Below are positions 55,495-62,931 of a stretch of 64,000 bases of DNA, piece after piece. The notes under the pieces were generated by a model. It saw nothing but the letters and a program-made list of their open reading frames with translations. It did not search any database and was not told the origin of the DNA. Source of the stretch: Streptomyces sparsogenes (GTDB lineage: Bacteria; Actinomycetota; Actinomycetes; Streptomycetales; Streptomycetaceae); contig NZ_MAXF01000191.1 in NCBI RefSeq assembly GCF_001704635.1, forward strand, positions 62,001 to 126,000, given 5' to 3'. Position numbers and translations under genes: made by a program. Each line of letters opens with the position of its first letter. Positions within the stretch are counted from its first letter, which is position 1.

Positions 55495-57678
55495 TTGGAC
55501 ACCACTGTCAAGACCCAGGACATCAACGGCTCCGCCCCGGTCCCCGCTTCGGCCGCCGCTTCGGCCGCCGGGAACCTGCAGCCGTTCCTGCACGACGCGG
55601 TCGTCACTCTCCACGCGCCGAGCTTTGTGATCTCGCGCGCGGACGGGCAGCTCGGCGGGGGTGCGGACGGCTTCTACCACGGCGACCTCAGGGCGCTGTC
55701 CCACCTGTCCGTCGCGGCCGGGCCCATCGCCCTGGCGCCGGTCGGCGGTGGGCTCCGGGGGGCCGACCGGGCGGACTTCCGGGCGATCCTGCGCGGGCTC
55801 GGCGAGGTGACGCCCGACCCGGCGGTGGCCCTGCACCGCCGCCGGACCGTGGCGGCCGGGCGGCTCGAGGAGACGTTCGAGGTCACCAACGCGGGCACCC
55901 AGCGGGTCGGTTTCCGGCTGACGGTCACGGCCGCCACGGACCTCGCCCCGATGGAGCGGGTGAAGTCGGGCCACACCCTGGACCCGGTCCCGGCACGGCC
56001 CGAGGGCGCGGAAGGAGCCGGAGAGCCGGAGCGCGCCGGGGGCAGCGGTCTGGCGTGGTCCCGCGACGGGTTCGCCGTACACCTGGTCAGCGAGCCGGCG
56101 CCGGACGCGCTGGAGGCGCCGGAGGGCCGGCTGTCGTACGACGTCGAGCTGGACCCCGGCGCCTCATGGACGGTGACGCTGCGCTGCACGGCGGCCTACG
56201 CGGACGGCGACCAGTTCCCGGCGGCCCCGGCGGACGCCGTCCCGTGGCGCGCCCCGGCCCTGCGCAGCGCGGACCGCCGCTTCGACCAGTGGCTGGACCA
56301 GTCGGTCGCCGACGCGGACCGCCTGCGCCTGATGGACCCCCGGTCCGGGGAGGGGCACCCGGACGGCGCCCATGGCGTGGATCAGTTCCTGGCCGCCGGC
56401 GCTCCGTGGTTCCTGACCCTCTTCGGCCGCGACGCGCTGTGGGCCGCCCGCATGCTGCTTCCGCTCGGCACGGAGCTCGCGGCCGGCACACTGCGCACGC
56501 TCGCCCGCCGCCAGGGCGCGGCGGCCGACCCGGCCACGGAGGAGCAGCCGGGGAAGATCCTGCACGAGGTGCGGCGCGGCACACAGAACTTCACCGACGC
56601 GTTCTCCCTCCCGCCGCTGTACTACGGCACGGTCGACGCGACCCCGCTGTGGATCACCCTGCTGCACGACGCCTGGCGCTGGGGGCTGGCCCCGGAGCAG
56701 GTGGAACAGCTGCTGCCGCACGCCGAGTCGGCGCTCGCGTGGCTGCGCGACCAGGCGGCCGGGGACCCCGACGGCTTCCTCAAGTACGTCGACCGGACCG
56801 GCCGGGGCCTGGCCAACCAGGGCTGGAAGGACTCCGGGGACGCCATCCGCCACCGCGACGGCCGGCTCGCCGAGCCGCCGATCGCGCTGTGCGAGGTGCA
56901 GGCGTACGCGTACGAGGCCGCGCGGGGCGGGGCGGCGCTGCTGCGCGCGTTCGGGCGGCCGGGCGCGGACGCGTGGGAGGAGTGGGCGGAGGCGCTCGCC
57001 ACCCGCTTCCGGGAGCGCTTCTGGGTGGAGGACGCCCGGGGCCCGTACCCGGCGGTCGCGCTGGACCGCGACGGCCGGCCGGTGGACTCGGTCACCTCGG
57101 GCTTCGGCCACCTCCTCGGCACGGGCCTGCTGAACCGGGAGGAGAGCGCGGCGCTGGCGGCCCGGCTGACCGGCCCCGACCTGGACTCGGGCCATGGCCT
57201 GCGCACCCTGAGCAGCGACTCGGTGGGCTTCAACCCGTACGGCTACCACATCGGTTCGATCTGGCCGCACGACACCGCGATCGCCGTGCACGGCCTGGTC
57301 AGGGCCGGCTTCCCGGAGGCGGCGGCGCCGCTGGCGGCGGGGCTGCTGTCGGCGTCGGCGGCGTTCGCCGGCCGGCTGCCCGAGCTGTTCGCCGGCCACG
57401 GCACCGAAGCGGGCCCGCACCCCGCCCCGTACCCCGCCTCCTGCCGCCCCCACGCGTGGGCGGCCACCTCCTCGGTCCTGGTGCTGCGCTCGGCCCTCGG
57501 CCTGGACGCGGACGTCCCCGGCGGCACGGTCACGGTGGCGCCCGCCTTCGCCGGCGCGTACGCCCCGCTGTCGGTGACCCGGCTCCAGGTCGGCGGGGGC
57601 CGGCTGGACATCGCGCTGGCGGCGGACGGGACGGTGGACGTGACGGCGCCCGAGGGGCTGACGGTGGTCCGGGGCTGA
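55495..57678 (+). CDS. Amylo-alpha-1,6-glucosidase-like enzyme with glycogen-debranching N-terminal domain
   Basis: 727 aa from a TTG with GAGAGG about 10 bases upstream. Residues 28-240 are the debranching-enzyme N-terminal beta domain (LQPFLHDAVVTLHAPSF, GGADGFYHGDLRALSHL). The rest is an (alpha/alpha)6 barrel: AAGAPWFLTLFGRDALWAARML, YYGTVDATPLWITLLHDAWRWG, LANQGWKDSGDAIRHRDG and FNPYGYHIGSIWPHDTAIAVHGL. Acid residues in GRDA, WKDSGD and WPHD are probable catalytic/binding sites. Cytoplasmic; probably hydrolyses sugars brought in by the adjacent importer. Confidence 0.9.
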   Translation: MDTTVKTQDINGSAPVPASAAASAAGNLQPFLHDAVVTLHAPSFVISRADGQLGGGADGFYHGDLRALSHLSVAAGPIALAPVGGGLRGADRADFRAILRGLGEVTPDPAVALHRRRTVAAGRLEETFEVTNAGTQRVGFRLTVTAATDLAPMERVKSGHTLDPVPARPEGAEGAGEPERAGGSGLAWSRDGFAVHLVSEPAPDALEAPEGRLSYDVELDPGASWTVTLRCTAAYADGDQFPAAPADAVPWRAPALRSADRRFDQWLDQSVADADRLRLMDPRSGEGHPDGAHGVDQFLAAGAPWFLTLFGRDALWAARMLLPLGTELAAGTLRTLARRQGAAADPATEEQPGKILHEVRRGTQNFTDAFSLPPLYYGTVDATPLWITLLHDAWRWGLAPEQVEQLLPHAESALAWLRDQAAGDPDGFLKYVDRTGRGLANQGWKDSGDAIRHRDGRLAEPPIALCEVQAYAYEAARGGAALLRAFGRPGADAWEEWAEALATRFRERFWVEDARGPYPAVALDRDGRPVDSVTSGFGHLLGTGLLNREESAALAARLTGPDLDSGHGLRTLSSDSVGFNPYGYHIGSIWPHDTAIAVHGLVRAGFPEAAAPLAAGLLSASAAFAGRLPELFAGHGTEAGPHPAPYPASCRPHAWAATSSVLVLRSALGLDADVPGGTVTVAPAFAGAYAPLSVTRLQVGGGRLDIALAADGTVDVTAPEGLTVVRG

Positions 57679-57770
57679 GCATCCCGCGATCGGCGGAGGA
57701 CGAGGCCGGGCGGGGCGAGGAGGCGGGCGAGGCGCCCGGCGCTCATCGCCCCGCCCGTCGGCAGGACGCG

Positions 57771-57799
57771 GACCCCCTGGGCCGGGAGGTCCGGGGGTC
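57771..57799 (+). terminator. Possible terminator after the debranching-type gene
   Basis: GACCCCC and GGGGGTC can pair over a 15-base loop, followed by TTTGCCCCTT. It is 92 bp past the stop codon and before the mobile element. Short stem, modest support. Confidence 0.35.
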
Positions 57800-57840
57800 T
57801 TTGCCCCTTCCGGCCCGCGCGAAAGGGCATGGGGAACTCA

Positions 57841-57862
57841 GTACCTGTTTCTAAGCCTCGGT
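57841..57862 (+). repeat. Left terminal inverted repeat
   Basis: 22 bp, begins GTACCTGTTTCTAAG; exact complement of the right repeat. It is immediately preceded by CTCA. Confidence 0.9.
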
Positions 57863-57893
57863 TTTGGGTAGCTTTGGGCCCTAGCCTGGCTGG

Positions 57894-58205
57894 GTGTCCG
57901 AGGACGCCAGGGAGGCCGTGGGGCGGGTGTGCGAGGGCTGTAGTGAACGGTTGAGGCCGGGTGCTCCAGCTCGTACGAGGTTCTGTTCCGCGGCCTGTCG
58001 GGCCAGGCAGTGGCGTCGGGACCTGCGGTTGCGCAAGCGGGTGGCGGCCGAGATCGGCGGCGCGGGCCGGGCCGAGTGCCCGGAGTGCGGGGCCACGTGG
58101 GTGGCCGGGGTGGACCGCCGTTCGAACGCGGTCTACTGCTCGCGGCGGTGCGTGACGAGGGCCTGGCGGGCCCGGAAGGAATCGTTCGGCGAACGGTCAC
58201 AGTGA
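57894..58205 (+). CDS. Small duplicated zinc-finger protein
   Basis: 103 aa from a GTG. Two copies of a zinc knuckle: Cys13/Cys16 with FCSAAC near 36-41, and CPEC near 62-65 with YCSRRC near 81-86, each followed by a basic RARQWRR or TRAWRAR helix. Likely a nucleic-acid-binding protein. There is no ribosome site, and TAGCCT lies a dozen bases upstream, so the transcript may be leaderless. First gene inside the mobile element. Its stop codon overlaps a 17-bp palindrome. Confidence 0.75.
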   Translation: MSEDAREAVGRVCEGCSERLRPGAPARTRFCSAACRARQWRRDLRLRKRVAAEIGGAGRAECPECGATWVAGVDRRSNAVYCSRRCVTRAWRARKESFGERSQ

Positions 58206-58243
58206 CCGTAACGCGAACGCATCCGAATCCCAACTTCGGTCAC
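58193..58243. promoter_or_regulatory. Palindrome and repeated CGGTCAC boxes
   Basis: ACGGTCAC-A-GTGACCGT (58193-58209) is a perfect 8+8 dyad covering the zinc-finger stop codon. A third CGGTCAC box is at 58237-58243. The following 120 bp are AT-richer than the surroundings and precede the DUF6192-like gene, so this is a likely operator/promoter region of the element. Confidence 0.5.
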
Positions 58244-58368
58244 ATACCGGTTAATTGCGGTCGTTCGTTGTGATCATAGGATTTTCGGTCCGACTCTCGG
58301 GTTCATGAGGCGGGCCGGGTCTCGTCACGGTCAACTGCCGTCCACGGCCCGCGGGTTGGTGGTGAACC

Positions 58369-59498
58369 ATGCCCGAAGAGATCGAGCAGGCCGACGACAG
58401 CCGGGTGGGCAGCGTCAGCGCGAACCGTTATGCGGAGATCGTGGCTGAGCTGCGGGAACTGGTGAAAACGGCAAGTCGCATCCTGTTCAAGGTCGGCGAC
58501 TACGCGCTGGAGATCGAGCCGATGCGCGAGCACGGCGGGGCGGTGCCGGCCGACGGCCTGTTTACTGTGAAGGAGTCGCTGTTCCGTCTGGCCGAGGACA
58601 TCGGGATGTCCTACTACACGGTGAAACAGGCCCGGCAGACCGCGTCGAAGTGGCCGGAGGACCGCCGGGTCGCGGAGGTGTCCTTCGCCGTCCACAACAT
58701 CACATCCTCGCGTCCATCTCCGACGAAGAGGAGCGGTTCGCGACGATCCTCACGCCGCCACCGGGCAGGCCGCGGTGGACGCCGGACGAGGCCAAGCGCC
58801 GCACGGGCCGTCAGGTCGACAAGCCCGTCACGCCGCAGGAGAAGATCAGCGCCATCCACCCCCTCGCCAAGGACGAGGAGGTCGCGGCGACGGTGACCGG
58901 GGACCTGCTGCGGCGTCCGGCCGTGGTCGCCCAGGTCAAGCCCGAGGACAAGGTGAGGGCGGCGGAACAGCTGTCCCGCGAGGACGACGTCGCCACCGCG
59001 ATCGCCCCGGACATCCTGCGCCGTCCCGCGGTCGTCGCGAAGGTCACGCCGGCCGACAAGGTTAAGGTCGTCGCGGAGCTGACCCGGGATGAGGGCGTCG
59101 CCGCGGAGGTGACCACGGGGCTGCTGCGCCGTCCGGACGTCGCGTTCAGGGCGATGGGCGACGACACGGCCCGCCACCAGGTCAACCGGGCCCAGGTCGA
59201 ACGCGGCCAGCAGGCCCGCGAGGACTTCGAGGAAAACAGCCCGCTCGCCCCGGCGATCCGTGCGATCGACCGGTCGGTGGAGTTCCTCGACCTGGTCACC
59301 GCCTGCCACGCGTTCGTCGCGGCGTCCGGCCGGGTCGTCCCGGGTCTGCGCGACCGCCAGCTCGGCGACGACGAACGCGTCATCATCCACGAGAACGTCG
59401 CCCGCGTCCGCGCCACCCTCGACTGGATCGAGACGGCCGTGGACACCGGGAAGGTCGACGTCGACGGCGAACTGGCCCGCCTCCTGCAAAGCGAGTAG
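58369..59498 (+). pseudogene. DUF6192-like gene split by a 5-bp tandem duplication
   Basis: The first 110 residues (NRYAEIVAELRELVKTASRI, LFRLAEDIGMSYYTVKQARQ) and, in another frame, the remaining 260 (ASISDEEERFATILTPPPG, three LLRRPAVVA-type repeats, then NSPLAPAIRAIDRSVEFLDLVTA) belong to one protein. The frame changes at ACATCACATC (58697-58706): removing one ACATC restores VHNILASISDE. I recall such proteins as DUF6192/RacO-like in Streptomyces. Either a true pseudogene, a phase-variable slippage site or an assembly error. Confidence 0.65.
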
Positions 59499-59502
59499 AC
59501 GG

Positions 59503-59931
59503 GTGCCACGCGCCTCCGAGCGCAGATCGGCGGCCTCCCAGCGGCATGCCGACACCATCCGGTTCGTGCTCTTCGAAGCCCGCCCGGCCGGGCTGACCTT
59601 CGTCCAGCTCATCCGCTCCAGCGAGCTGACACCGAGCCAGGCCCGCGCGGGCCTGGCCTGCCTGCGCGACATCATCGCCGAACGCAGCTGGCCGCCCCTG
59701 ATCTGGACGAAGAAGGACGGCTACCGCTTCTGCACTGACACCGCCCAACTCCAGGCATACGAGATCACGGTCGTGAAGGAGAAACTCACCGAGATCCGCC
59801 GCTTCATGACCGCCGTCGTCGGCCCGCACGCCGCCCTCCAGCCGAAGGGACGGTGGATCAAGCACCTGAACAGCCAGCTGGGCTCGGTCGAGTCGACGCT
59901 CGACATCATCGCCGAGTTCATCGACGCCTGA
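59503..59931 (+). CDS. RacP-like small winged-helix protein
   Basis: 142 aa from a GTG, 4 bp after the preceding stop. Residues 15-75 look like a winged helix (DTIRFVLFEARPAGLTFVQLIRSSELTPSQARAGLACLRDIIAERSWPPLIW); the rest is a long helix pair (AYEITVVKEKLTEIRRFMTAVVG ... LNSQLGSVESTLDIIAEFID). I recall it as the usual partner of DUF6192 proteins (RacP in Streptomyces annotation). DNA-binding regulator is probable. Followed by a strong hairpin. Confidence 0.65.
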   Translation: MPRASERRSAASQRHADTIRFVLFEARPAGLTFVQLIRSSELTPSQARAGLACLRDIIAERSWPPLIWTKKDGYRFCTDTAQLQAYEITVVKEKLTEIRRFMTAVVGPHAALQPKGRWIKHLNSQLGSVESTLDIIAEFIDA

Positions 59932-59933
59932 CC

Positions 59934-59968
59934 GGTTGGGGACGGCCGCGAAGCGGCCGTCCCCAACC
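59934..59968 (+). terminator. 16-bp perfect hairpin before the transposase gene
   Basis: Arms 59934-59949 and 59953-59968 pair perfectly around a GAA loop (GGTTGGGGACGGCCGC and complement). It starts 2 bp after the RacP-like stop and ends 25 bp before the transposase start, so it will end passenger transcription and shield the transposase from read-through. Confidence 0.8.
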
Positions 59969-59993
59969 CCCGTTCTCCGAGGGGAGGTTCACG

Positions 59994-60845
59994 ATGAGGC
60001 ACCGCTGCTACCCGTCCGACACCTTCGACGACGAATGGGCGCTCATCGAGCCCCTGCTTCCGGTCCCGGCCTGCGACACCCCCAAGGGGGGACGCCCCGA
60101 GAAGCATCCTCGCCGCGAGGTGGTCGACGCGATCCGCTACGTCGTCGACACGGGATGCAAGTGGCGGGCCCTGCCCAAGGACTTCCCGCCCTGGCGGACC
60201 TGCTACGGCTTCATGGCCCGCTGGGCCGCCTGCGGTGTCGTCGGGCAGATCCGCGACCGCCTGCGCAAACGCATCCGCCGCGAGATGGGCAGGGCGCCCG
60301 GTGCGGTCGCCACCGTGATCGACTCCCAGTCAGTCAAGGCCGCGGAGACCGTCGGCAAGGACAGCCGGGGCTACGACGGCGCGAAGAAGATCAACGGGCG
60401 CAAGCGGCACCTGGTCGTGGACACCAAGGGCCTGCCCCTGTTCGTCATGGTCACCCCTGCCGACATGACAGACCGCGACGCGGCGAAGGAAGTCCTGTTC
60501 CGGCTGCGGCTGATGCACCCGGAGATCACGATCGCCTGGGCTGACTCCGCCTACGCGGGCAAGCTCGTGACCTGGGCGAAGACACACCTCGGTCTCACCC
60601 TGAAGACCGTCAGCCGGCCGAAGGACGCCAGCGGGTTCGTCGTCCTGCCCCGCCGCTGGGTGGTGGAGAGGTCGCTCGCCTGGATCATGCACGCCCGCCG
60701 TCACGCGCGCGACTACGAACGGCTGATCCAGCACTCGGAATCACTGATCACCTGGGCCGCGATCACCATCATGACCAGGCGCATCACCCGCCGGACCTCC
60801 CGCCGCAGCGGCCAGCCGACCTCCCGGGAAGCCACAAGGGACTGA
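59994..60845 (+). CDS. IS5-family transposase
   Basis: 283 aa with GGGGAGG six bases before the ATG. N-terminal DUF4096-type DNA-binding region (CYPSDTFDDEWALIEPLLP, GCKWRALPKDFPPWRTCYGF) and a DDE catalytic fold with Asp110 (VIDSQSVK), Asp184 (AWADSAYAG) and Glu225 (WVVERSLAW), plus the spacing motif NGRKRHLVVDTKG. Intact. Unrelated in sequence to the IS5-type transposase at the other end of the window. It may mobilise the entire 3.6-kb block bounded by the 22-bp repeats, or an inner IS whose ends I cannot see. Confidence 0.92.
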   Translation: MRHRCYPSDTFDDEWALIEPLLPVPACDTPKGGRPEKHPRREVVDAIRYVVDTGCKWRALPKDFPPWRTCYGFMARWAACGVVGQIRDRLRKRIRREMGRAPGAVATVIDSQSVKAAETVGKDSRGYDGAKKINGRKRHLVVDTKGLPLFVMVTPADMTDRDAAKEVLFRLRLMHPEITIAWADSAYAGKLVTWAKTHLGLTLKTVSRPKDASGFVVLPRRWVVERSLAWIMHARRHARDYERLIQHSESLITWAAITIMTRRITRRTSRRSGQPTSREATRD

Positions 60846-60980
60846 CCGTCGTCCTCAAGGACAGCGTCATCTCCTTGGCCCGTACCCGCCGCGAACCGCG
60901 CTGCCGCACCGATGCCCCGGACCGTCCGAACACCGGTGCCACCGCGGGCCGAGCACGTTCGACGGAGGCCGGCGCTCGTC

Positions 60981-61331
60981 CTACCGACCAACTGGAGGAG
61001 GCATCCGGACGACCGCTATTCCGCCCTCCAGATCCACCATGGTCCGGTTCGGCGGCGCTCCGTCCTCCTCGTCGTCCCTCAGAATGAGCGCCGACTGGCG
61101 CTCCTTCAGTTCACTCTGCTTGCCCGGCGAGAAGCTCGCATGAAGCTGCTCGAAGCCGGTTGCTGAGATCTGCCCCTGTCTGGCGCTGTTCCGCCACGGC
61201 AGCAGCCCGGCTCGCCCGGCTCGCAGAAGCAGCTGATCAGCGAAGGCCAGAACGGTCAGCACGATGACCAGTCCAGGCAGGGTCATGAAGACGGCGAATC
61301 CCATGCCCCCAGTATCCAGGCCAAGGCCCAT
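60981..61331 (-). CDS. DUF6191 membrane-anchored small protein
   Basis: 116 aa from an ATG seven bases after GAGGG; an ATG nine codons later also fits. One hydrophobic segment near the start (FAVFMTLPGLVIVLTVLAFADQLLL), then a conserved soluble part QISATGFEQLHASFSPGKQ and RDDEEDGAPPNRTMVDLEGG, which I recall as the actinobacterial DUF6191 family. Function unknown. Converges with the transposase gene inside the mobile element. Confidence 0.7.
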   Translation of the reverse strand: MGLGLDTGGMGFAVFMTLPGLVIVLTVLAFADQLLLRAGRAGLLPWRNSARQGQISATGFEQLHASFSPGKQSELKERQSALILRDDEEDGAPPNRTMVDLEGGIAVVRMPPPVGR

Positions 61332-61397
61332 ACTCACACGCCCTCTTCGGAAACACATACGACTGTCTCGTTCGATTTCTGAGCTGGCCGCACGCTC

Positions 61398-61419
61398 ACC
61401 GAGGCTTAGAAACAGGTAC
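61398..61419 (-). repeat. Right terminal inverted repeat
   Basis: 22 bp, exact reverse complement of the left repeat at 57841-57862. Ends 3 bp before the stop codon of the convergent-side peptide transporter gene. Confidence 0.9.
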
Positions 61420-61422
61420 TTC

Positions 61423-62931
61423 TCAGCGCTCGAGCCCCGCGCCCAGGAGACGGCCCACCGGCCGGCGTGCGGCGAGGAGCGCCGCGCCGATCCCGATCCC
61501 GCACACGGCGGTGAGGGTGAAGTAGGAGGCGTTGTCGATCGCGGTGAACAGCTGGCCGAGCAACCCCGCCAGGGAGGAGCCCAGCGCGAGCGTGAGGAAG
61601 TTGAGGCCGACCATCTGGGAGCGGAACTTCTCGGGGCCGATCCTCGTGGCCAGGGACAGCCCGATCGGTCCGACGAAGACCTCGGAGGAGCCGGCCGCCA
61701 TCATGAACAGGAGGATGAGGATCAGCGGGATCTCCGCGTCTCCGGTGGCCTCGGAGAGGATCAGCAGGAACAGATAGGCGCAGCCGATCTGGGTCAGCCC
61801 GATGGCGACCTTGGCCACGGGCCCCGGTTGGCGCTCCCCCAGCCTGTTCCAGGCGCGGGCGATGAGCGGGGTGATGAGCACGGCCGCCAGCGGGCTGACA
61901 GTGGTGATCCAGGCGACCGGGAAGGTCCATCCGCCGATCTTGAGGTCGATGCGCTCGGTGATGAGGATCGATATCGCGGTGAACTTCTGGAACAGGAAGC
62001 CGAAGTACACCCCGGAGGCCAGGAAGAGGGGCAGATAGCCGAGGACGCGGCGGCGCTCGTCGCGGCTGACGGCCGACGAGGTGGTCATGGTGAGGAAGTA
62101 GGCGGCGGCGGTCACCAGCGAGGCGATGGTCACGACGGTGGCCAGGTTCTCCGCCCGGAGCAGACCGGTGGCGACGGCCGCGCCCACGGCGGCGAGGAAG
62201 GCCAGGGCCACGAGGGCCGCGAGCGGGCGGCGGTTCGCGGGCAGGGGGTTGTTGACGGTCCGGGCGCGCTCGGGCAGGTGCTTCATCGAGGCGGTGTACT
62301 GGACCAGCGCGCCGGCCATGCCGATGGCCGCCAGCCCGAATCCGTAGTGGAAGCCCAGTTCGTTCTGGGCGAGGCCGGTGGTGAGCGGGCCGACGACCGC
62401 GCCGATGTTGATGGCCATGTAGAAGTAGGAGAAGCCGGCGTCCCGGTGGCGGGCGTCGGGGTTCTCGTCCAGGACGAAGCCGACGATCGAGGTGATGTTC
62501 GTCTTCAGCGCGCCGGTGCCGAGGACGATGCACACCAGTCCGGCGCCGAGGCCCGGGAGGCCGGGCCAGAACGCGAGCAGCAGGTGTCCGGCCATGATGA
62601 CCACGGCGCCGTACAGCACCATGCGCTGCGGGCTGACCAGCCGGTCGCCCAGCCAGGCCCCGAGGATCTGGGACAGGTACACGGCGCCGCCGTAGGCGCC
62701 GACGATGCCCGCCGCGACCGCCGGGTCGAGGGCGAGGCCGCCGTCCGCGACCGTGTAGAGCAGGTAGAAGGAGAGGATGCCCTGGAGGCCGTAGAAGGAG
62801 TAGCGCTCCCACAGCTCGGTGAAGGCCATGCTCCACAGGCCGCGCCGGGACGGGTGTCCCGGCCCCTCCGCCGGAGTGCCGGCGATCCTGTCGTTCGTCG
62901 CGGTGGTGTTCCGGTGCGGTGCGGTGCTCAT
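61423..62931 (-). CDS. POT/PTR2-family peptide:proton symporter
   Basis: 502 aa, 12-14 membrane helices. The POT proton motif AFTELWERYSFYGLQGIL (ExxERxxxYG type) is near residue 38, and GFSYFYMAINIGAVVGP is the PTR2 signature. GPEKFRSQMVGLNFLTLALGSSL lies near the end. Takes up di/tripeptides with H+. ATGA overlap with the upstream FAD oxidoreductase gene. The mobile element sits just after the stop, so the protein is complete. Confidence 0.92.
   Translation of the reverse strand: MSTAPHRNTTATNDRIAGTPAEGPGHPSRRGLWSMAFTELWERYSFYGLQGILSFYLLYTVADGGLALDPAVAAGIVGAYGGAVYLSQILGAWLGDRLVSPQRMVLYGAVVIMAGHLLLAFWPGLPGLGAGLVCIVLGTGALKTNITSIVGFVLDENPDARHRDAGFSYFYMAINIGAVVGPLTTGLAQNELGFHYGFGLAAIGMAGALVQYTASMKHLPERARTVNNPLPANRRPLAALVALAFLAAVGAAVATGLLRAENLATVVTIASLVTAAAYFLTMTTSSAVSRDERRRVLGYLPLFLASGVYFGFLFQKFTAISILITERIDLKIGGWTFPVAWITTVSPLAAVLITPLIARAWNRLGERQPGPVAKVAIGLTQIGCAYLFLLILSEATGDAEIPLILILLFMMAAGSSEVFVGPIGLSLATRIGPEKFRSQMVGLNFLTLALGSSLAGLLGQLFTAIDNASYFTLTAVCGIGIGAALLAARRPVGRLLGAGLER

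Larger units (their letters stand above)
57841..61419. mobile_element. Transposable element with 22-bp perfect terminal inverted repeats and passenger genes
   Basis: The sequences at 57841-57862 and 61398-61419 are exact reverse complements over 22 bp (starting GTACCTGTTTCTAAG). Between them lie an IS5-family transposase and four passenger frames: zinc-finger, DUF6192-like (broken), RacP-like and DUF6191. The right end is 3 bp from the stop of the peptide transporter gene. CTCA occurs just left of the left end and 2 bp beyond the right end, a possible target duplication. That a single transposase mobilises the whole block is inference. Confidence 0.7.
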
